From contig NZ_PHHD01000001.1 in assembly GCF_002813445.1 (NCBI RefSeq), forward strand, positions 4,030,001-4,094,000: DNA of 64,000 nt, given 5' to 3'. Positions 59,397 through 64,000 of the stretch are shown here, piece after piece (the stretch's first letter is position 1; every line of letters starts with the position of its first letter). A program made the translations under genes and the position numbers. The notes under the pieces are model-generated. The model was not told the origin of the DNA, ran no database searches, and was given only the letters and a program-made list of their open reading frames with translations. The DNA comes from Pseudomonas tolaasii NCPPB 2192. Lineage in GTDB: Bacteria; Pseudomonadota; Gammaproteobacteria; Pseudomonadales; Pseudomonadaceae.

Positions 59397-60161
59397 TTAC
59401 GACTTCAGCCATTTGTCCATGATGGCGGCCAACTTCTGCGGGCCGAGTTCTTTGAGGTAGGCATCGAAGTCCGCGCGGATCGGCGAGCCCTGCTGGAAGG
59501 CAAAACCGAGGTGGTCAACGCCCTTGAAAGAGTAGCTGACGGCGATGGGCAGTTTTTGGTGGAACTTGTAGTTGTCGTACACCGGCTCTTCAATAAAGGC
59601 CAGATCCAGATTGCCGTTTTGCAGGTCAGTGATCACTTCATTGTACGAAGGGTACAACTTGGCGTCGGCAACTTTGTAAATGCCCTTGGGTTCCAGGTCG
59701 GACTTGATCAAATCAGCGTACGCCATGCCGCGCGGGTAGCCGATGCTGTATTTTTTCAATTGCGACAAGTCGGTAATGGTCAGTTTTTTGGATTCCAGAC
59801 TCACCAGATTAAAAGAGTTCTCATAATATGGGATTGAGAAGTCCATCACTTTCTTGCGTTTGTCGGTAATTGAAATACCCGAGAACGCGAGGTCTGCCTG
59901 TTTGCTGGCGACTGCGCCCAACATGCCGTCCCAGTCGTACTCCGTGGTTTTGATCGTGCAGCCCCGAGACTTGCAGTAACCGTTGAAGATTTCCAGGTCA
60001 ACGCCTTGCAGCTGGCCGCTCTGATCCTTGAACAGCATCGGCGGCGAGTTGGGGGAGACAGCGACTTCCAGGGTTTTCCCTTTCAGCAGGTCACCCGCAG
60101 AAGCGCCAGCGGCGACCAGACTCAGCAAGGATGCAAACATTATTTTTTTTAAGCTTCGCAT
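59397..60161 (-). CDS. Periplasmic amino-acid binding protein
   Basis: A 254-residue family-3 solute-binding protein with a clear signal peptide (MRSLKKIMFASLLSLVAAGASAG). The segment SPPMLFKDQSGQLQGVDLEI near residues 38-57, DLAFSGISITDKRKKVMDFS near 95 and the late DLQNGNLDLAFIEEPVYDNY are typical. First gene of the importer operon; the ligand is probably a polar amino acid or amine but cannot be told. The upstream 332-base region carries TTGGATCCAA sites. Confidence 0.92.
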   Translation of the reverse strand: MRSLKKIMFASLLSLVAAGASAGDLLKGKTLEVAVSPNSPPMLFKDQSGQLQGVDLEIFNGYCKSRGCTIKTTEYDWDGMLGAVASKQADLAFSGISITDKRKKVMDFSIPYYENSFNLVSLESKKLTITDLSQLKKYSIGYPRGMAYADLIKSDLEPKGIYKVADAKLYPSYNEVITDLQNGNLDLAFIEEPVYDNYKFHQKLPIAVSYSFKGVDHLGFAFQQGSPIRADFDAYLKELGPQKLAAIMDKWLKS

Positions 60162-60493
60162 ATCACTCTCTCATTAAGGTTACAGCCAGTTGAGATCGGT
60201 GATCCATCACACATTCACAGATAACTCTCCCAACGGAAGTGGGTGAGCCTCTCTATCCAAATAGGGCGTTTATACCGTCACGAGAATATGCGGCGTATAG
60301 CCATCATCCCGTTCGAGCGGCAAACATACAGAATCACAAGTTGGATCCAGGCGTGTGAAGTTACTTAACTTGGATCCAATGAATAAATATTCATTTTGTA
60401 ATAGTTATACTACTGGCACGTTTAGAGTGGTGCAAATGGAATAGTTCGAAAGTGTCACTATAATTTTTTTGCTTAAAGTGATCCAAAATGGAA
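60162..60493. promoter_or_regulatory. AT-rich promoter region with TTGGATCCAA sites
   Basis: A 332-base gap without a gene. TTGGATCCAA, a perfect 10-base palindrome, lies at 60370-60379, with a one-base variant TTGGATCCAG at 60341-60350 (29 bases apart) and GATCCAAAATGG near 60480. Spaced palindromes upstream of the importer operon suggest a GntR- or LacI-like operator; no regulator gene is adjacent in the window. Confidence 0.5.
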
Positions 60494-61690
60494 CTAAGCG
60501 TTTTTGCCCTGTGAATCATTATGCCGAATGCTGAGTACCAGATAGCACGCGACCGCCAGCGTGGCGATCGACAGCACTGCCAAAAGGGATACCGTCACCT
60601 CGGCGCCCGTCAGGGCCAACAGATACCCAATGGCCAAGGGCGTCATCGCTTGGCTGAAATACACCGGTGCGGCCATTTTGCTGGAGACCATGGCGTAGTC
60701 TTTCAAGGGCACGATGGCCAGCGGCAATGTGCTTCGCACGATGGCTCGAAGCCCGTTGCCGGCGCCGTAGAGCACCAGGGCCCAGGCGGCAAATTGCGCG
60801 GTGAAGGCGAGCATGCACAGCCCGACAGCAGTCATGAACACCGACACCAGCATGGTCCACATGGGGTGCTTGTTGCGCGTCAGCAGGTCGACGATGCGCG
60901 ACCCCACCGAGGCGGGGCCGATGATCGCACTCAGTGCAATGGCCGCAGCCAGAGAGTTGCCACGCTCTTGCAGCAGCACGATCACCACCACCGAGATAGC
61001 CGTCATCAGCACCGCAGACAGCGAAAACAGCACGGTCATCAGCCAATAGAGCGTCGGGTCCATGGACAGGGCCGTGCGGGCCGTGGTCGGTTTTTTTTCC
61101 GACGGAGTCTGCTGGTGCGGCAGGCAGTACTGGTAGAGCGGGTAAATGCCGATCATCAGGACCAGGCCGTACAAGTAGCAGGTTCCCCGCCATCCCAGGG
61201 TGTGCACCAGCAAGGCCAGCAGCGGCCAGATTAAAGTGGTGCAAAAACCGGAGATCAGGGTCACGCCGGTAATGGTGCCGCGCGCCTTCATTCCGTAGAG
61301 CGCACCCAGCGCGGAAAAGAGGGCGTCATAGAGTCCCGCTGCCATGCCCATTCCCATCAACACCCAGGCCGCCAGAAACAGCGGCAGGGTATGGGCGCTG
61401 GCCATGATCCACAGCCCGGCCGCCATCAGGAAACCGTGGCACGCCAGCACACGTCGGCCGCCGTAGCGTACGAGCAGCCTGCCGCACGCCGGCGCGACCA
61501 CACCCGCCGTCAGCAAGCCGATGGACACGGAACCCAGCACCCATTCGCGCGACCACCCGGTGTCTGCCACCACGGGGTCTGCGAGCACGGCCATGAGGTA
61601 AAAGGAGCCGCCCCAGGTCAGGATTTGCAACAGGCCCAGCAGGGCAGTTTTACCGATGGAAAGACTTGGGTGAATGACGGTGGTGTTCAC
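60494..61690 (-). CDS. MFS transporter
   Basis: A 398-residue major facilitator protein with about twelve hydrophobic helices. The first loop GRLLVRYGGRRVLACHGFL (near 70-88) has the RYGxR-type motif A, and helix 5 contains GWRGTCYLYGLVLMIGIYPL. MFS members of this branch include oxalate/formate-like and drug transporters; substrate unknown. It is not visibly coupled to the importer genes: 332 bases and operator-like sites lie between. Confidence 0.88.
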   Translation of the reverse strand: MNTTVIHPSLSIGKTALLGLLQILTWGGSFYLMAVLADPVVADTGWSREWVLGSVSIGLLTAGVVAPACGRLLVRYGGRRVLACHGFLMAAGLWIMASAHTLPLFLAAWVLMGMGMAAGLYDALFSALGALYGMKARGTITGVTLISGFCTTLIWPLLALLVHTLGWRGTCYLYGLVLMIGIYPLYQYCLPHQQTPSEKKPTTARTALSMDPTLYWLMTVLFSLSAVLMTAISVVVIVLLQERGNSLAAAIALSAIIGPASVGSRIVDLLTRNKHPMWTMLVSVFMTAVGLCMLAFTAQFAAWALVLYGAGNGLRAIVRSTLPLAIVPLKDYAMVSSKMAAPVYFSQAMTPLAIGYLLALTGAEVTVSLLAVLSIATLAVACYLVLSIRHNDSQGKNA

Positions 61691-61747
61691 GACGGCGCAG
61701 AACCTTGTGTTGCGGGTATTTGGGGGTGATTAAGTGCCGAATGGCGC

Positions 61748-61793
61748 ACAAAAAAAAGCGACAAATACTCACGGGTATTCATCGCTTTTTGTG
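61748..61793 (-). terminator. Bidirectional terminator after HrpK-like 2
   Basis: CACAAAAAAAAGCGA at the left pairs with TCGCTTTTTGTG at the right with inner ATAC/GTAT pairing, giving A- and T-tracts on both flanks. It would stop leftward transcription from the HrpK-like gene before it reaches the MFS gene. Confidence 0.8.
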
Positions 61794-61816
61794 ATGCACC
61801 GAACAGCGCTGTCTCT

Positions 61817-61906
61817 GTGGCGAGGGAGCTTGCTTCCGCTGGGCTGCGAAGCAGTCCTGTCTTTGGGGCCGCTTCGCGCCCCAGCGGGAGCAAGCTCCCT
61901 CGCCAC
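61817..61906. repeat. REPIN (GAGGGAGCTTGCTTCC family)
   Basis: Arms at 61817 (GTGGCGAGGGAGCTTGC) and its inverse ending at 61906; the inner GGGCTGCGAAGCAGTCC and GGGGCCGCTTCGCGCCCC form further hairpins. It abuts the stop of the HrpK-like gene. Confidence 0.88.
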
Positions 61907-61908
61907 AG

Positions 61909-64000
61909 TCAGCCGTTGTCTACATCGTGATAAGGCCCGCCGTAGCCATCACCCACCCGCCAGATGATGTTGTGATTGTCATCGGTCCATTCCGAGGGCT
62001 TGAGCGAGTACTTGAAGTCCTCCGACCTGCGGTTGTTGCCGTCGCCGATGTAGTCGGCGTGATCACGCTGGTGGTCACCGCTGCGCACGCTGGCGCGGGC
62101 ATCCCACTCGCTTTTGCGGAAGTCGAAAATGCTCTGGTCCTGGGGCGCGTCGCGCTGGCTCCAGTCAGACAGGTAGGTTTGCAGCCATACATAGGCCTCG
62201 TCACCGTTGGGTTTCAGCAAACCGTCCTGCTTGAAGTCCTGGATCTGGTCCCAGTTCTGCATCGAAATCTTGTGCAACTTGTGCGACTGCACGGTGCTGA
62301 GGATCGCGCCGATAAACGACAGCGCACCGGAGACCAGAAAACCCACCGGCCCCAGGAACGGAATGACCCGCCCGGTGATGCCGAGGGTGGTCAGCACGCC
62401 GCCGCCGGCGGCCACCAGGCTGCTGACACCGCCGGCCAGGGACAGTGAGCCGCCGGCAATTTTCATCGGGTCTTTCTCGCGTACGCCGTCGCGCAGGGTG
62501 AACGCAGCCTGCACCACGCTGATCACGCCGCCCGCCACGTCGGTGGCCATGCCGATGACCTTGATCGCACTGCTGGCGAACTTCGCACCAAAGCCCGCAC
62601 CGGCCACGCCGCCACGGCTGGCGATGCCTTTTTCGATACCTTCCTGAACCTTCTTGGCGCCTTCGTCGCTCCAGCCGCCGCTGTTGAGCACCTTGCCCAC
62701 GTCCTTGCCGTCGTCCATGGCCTGGTCAACGATGTCGAAGTACTTCTTCTGGATGGCCTCGGCATCCTTGGGCAGGGCGTGATAGCCCTCGCCAGGCTTG
62801 GCCCACAGGTCGGGCAGGGAACGGTCGAAGCCCATGAGTTTGTAGGCGTTGGTGCCGCGCAGTTTGTCGTAGACCTTCAAGCCCAGGGTGGCGAAGTGTG
62901 AGCCGGTGCCGAGGAAGCCGAGGAAGTCGTTGGCGATCCCCAGGCGTTTCATCGGCGTGTCTGCCAGCTTGCCGCCCTGGCCTGCGAGCTGGTAGACGAT
63001 ACGGCCCATGCCGATAGCGCCGCCGACCGAGCCGAGCACGCCATTGTCCTTGAGGAAACTCAAGTTCTTCACAAACGAGCTGCGGTTCTCTTCGCTGAGG
63101 CCCGGCATGATTTCCTTGCTCACTGCGTGCTCGATGTCGCTGAAGCTGATCACACCGTTTTTCTGCCAGGTGTCGCCCAGGGAAATCATCGCCTTGCCGA
63201 AGTCGGCGGCGGCGTTCTTGTCTTTGAGCAACTGGTCGACGAACTTCGAATACACCCCCAGCGCCTGGCGCGGCAGGCCGTCGGCGCTGCCCTTGAGCAT
63301 CGACAGAATCGCCAGGGTGTTGTCCTGGGTGGCCAGCGCGGTGTTGTCGTCGCTGATCTTGCTCGGGTCGTCCATCAGCTTTTCAACGGCGTCGGTATAG
63401 CCGTCGATTTGCAGGTTCTGCATGAAGCTGTCGGCCTTGGCCGGGTCTATATCGGCGAGGGCGGTGTAGGCGGTCTGGATTTCCTGGGTCGCCAGTTCAG
63501 TCTTGCCGCTGTCCTGCAGGGACTTGATGTACTTGGTGAAGTTCTCCGACGAGGTGCTGTCGATCAGCTTCTGGTGCACTTCATCGACCTTGGCCTGGCC
63601 GCCATCGACCTTGCCCAGCGCCGCGTCGTGGTTGGCCTTGATGTCGGCCTGGATGGTCGAGTCGCCGAGCAGTTCGCTGATGGTTTTGTCGATGGACTTG
63701 GTGTCGAAGATGTTGTCGCGCACATCCCGCGAGGTGACGTCGATCGGCGGAGTGGCGGTGCCCTGATTGGTGAAACCGTGCTCGGGAATGATCGACATGC
63801 CGTTGTCGGCCATGCTTTTGGCTTCCACGGCGCGCAGGAACTTGGCGCGCGGGTCGTCCTTGGCGATGCTGCCGTCCTTGACCCCGGCGCGGTAGCTGTC
63901 CACCAGGGTTTTCATCGACAGGTCCTGCACGGTCAACGGGTTGCCGTTGTCGTCTTTTTCCGTGGTGGCGAGATTGTCGGCCGACACGTCCTTGAGCGGC
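61909..64000 (-). CDS. Second HrpK-like T3SS translocator/effector, N-terminus outside window
   Basis: At least 697 residues, open to the window edge; the true start lies beyond 64000 (the GTG at 63987 is internal). It resembles the HrpK-like protein at 36795-40010 in its D/N-rich helical body and in a late hydrophobic region (KFASSAIKVIGMATDVAGGV; SLSLAGGVSSLVAAGGGVLT; FLVSGALSFIGAILSTVQSH). Its last 130 residues are hydrophilic, Asp/Trp/Tyr-rich (DDNHNIIWRVGDGYGGPYHD) and have no counterpart in the other protein. Same strand as the first HrpK-like gene, but at the far side of the T3SS core. Function inferred. Confidence 0.75.
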   Translation of the reverse strand, partial: PLKDVSADNLATTEKDDNGNPLTVQDLSMKTLVDSYRAGVKDGSIAKDDPRAKFLRAVEAKSMADNGMSIIPEHGFTNQGTATPPIDVTSRDVRDNIFDTKSIDKTISELLGDSTIQADIKANHDAALGKVDGGQAKVDEVHQKLIDSTSSENFTKYIKSLQDSGKTELATQEIQTAYTALADIDPAKADSFMQNLQIDGYTDAVEKLMDDPSKISDDNTALATQDNTLAILSMLKGSADGLPRQALGVYSKFVDQLLKDKNAAADFGKAMISLGDTWQKNGVISFSDIEHAVSKEIMPGLSEENRSSFVKNLSFLKDNGVLGSVGGAIGMGRIVYQLAGQGGKLADTPMKRLGIANDFLGFLGTGSHFATLGLKVYDKLRGTNAYKLMGFDRSLPDLWAKPGEGYHALPKDAEAIQKKYFDIVDQAMDDGKDVGKVLNSGGWSDEGAKKVQEGIEKGIASRGGVAGAGFGAKFASSAIKVIGMATDVAGGVISVVQAAFTLRDGVREKDPMKIAGGSLSLAGGVSSLVAAGGGVLTTLGITGRVIPFLGPVGFLVSGALSFIGAILSTVQSHKLHKISMQNWDQIQDFKQDGLLKPNGDEAYVWLQTYLSDWSQRDAPQDQSIFDFRKSEWDARASVRSGDHQRDHADYIGDGNNRRSEDFKYSLKPSEWTDDNHNIIWRVGDGYGGPYHDVDNG

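Overview
The window reads as chromosomal DNA of a Pseudomonas of the fluorescens group. Reasons: high-GC genes with Pseudomonas-type operons (lpxH-ppiB, glnS-cysS, a fused PhaAB antiporter operon), and many REPIN-type repeats built on the arms GTGGGAGCTGGCTTGCCTGC and GTGGCGAGGGAGCTTGC, as known from P. fluorescens. No rRNA, tRNA or CRISPR array was recognised.

Layout. 1-4771: housekeeping genes lpxH and ppiB (minus), then glnS and cysS (plus) with a clear terminator. 4795-6841: a small accessory cassette of an Hcp-family T6SS tube protein, a DUF4225-like protein and a small membrane protein. It is bracketed by intact cysS on one side and a nearly identical but twice-deleted cysS fragment on the other. 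6992-8103: a RibD/DHFR-like reductase and a HIT protein. 8232-14271: a six-gene multisubunit cation/proton antiporter operon. 14465-21461: a DMT exporter with a divergent XRE-cupin regulator, a sulfur-scavenging flavoenzyme set (SfnB-like, a detached C-terminal domain, an LLM monooxygenase), a truncated adenylate-forming protein and an FAD/NAD(P)-binding protein. 21737-27450: a MacAB-like ABC efflux operon with its own TolC and a divergent TetR regulator. 27991-31530: a 1179-residue protein of Ig-like modules with AT-rich codon use. 31613-36130: a FUSC transporter, a GapN-like dehydrogenase, a DyP peroxidase and a periplasmic Cu-Zn superoxide dismutase.

36247 to the window end is the main accessory region: a type III secretion system of the rhizobial-like kind (known as a second T3SS in some P. 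syringae strains), bracketed by two very large HrpK-like proteins. The plus-strand core runs: a 53-aa pilin candidate, sctD, sctX-like, sctY-like, sctV, a Tad/CpaC-type secretin (C2), a CpaD-like lipoprotein, [repeats and an opposite-strand TPR lipoprotein], a short secretin N-domain protein (C1), an 80-aa acidic protein, sctI, J, K, L, N, [REPIN], sctO, Q, R, S, T, U. SctQ is a single full-length protein and the secretin is split, both unlike the Hrp1 system of P. syringae. The outer-membrane module (CpaC-like, CpaD-like and TPR lipoprotein) looks borrowed from a Tad pilus. SctU has GTTD where the conserved NPTH autocleavage motif should be. A winged-helix regulator without receiver sits beside HrpK1 and is a candidate regulator. 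A cupin, an amino-acid ABC importer and an MFS transporter lie between sctU and the second HrpK-like gene, which runs off the window end.

Coding calls are strong for conserved families. Calls for the small T3SS proteins, the effector/immunity reading of the Hcp cassette and all operators are inferences.
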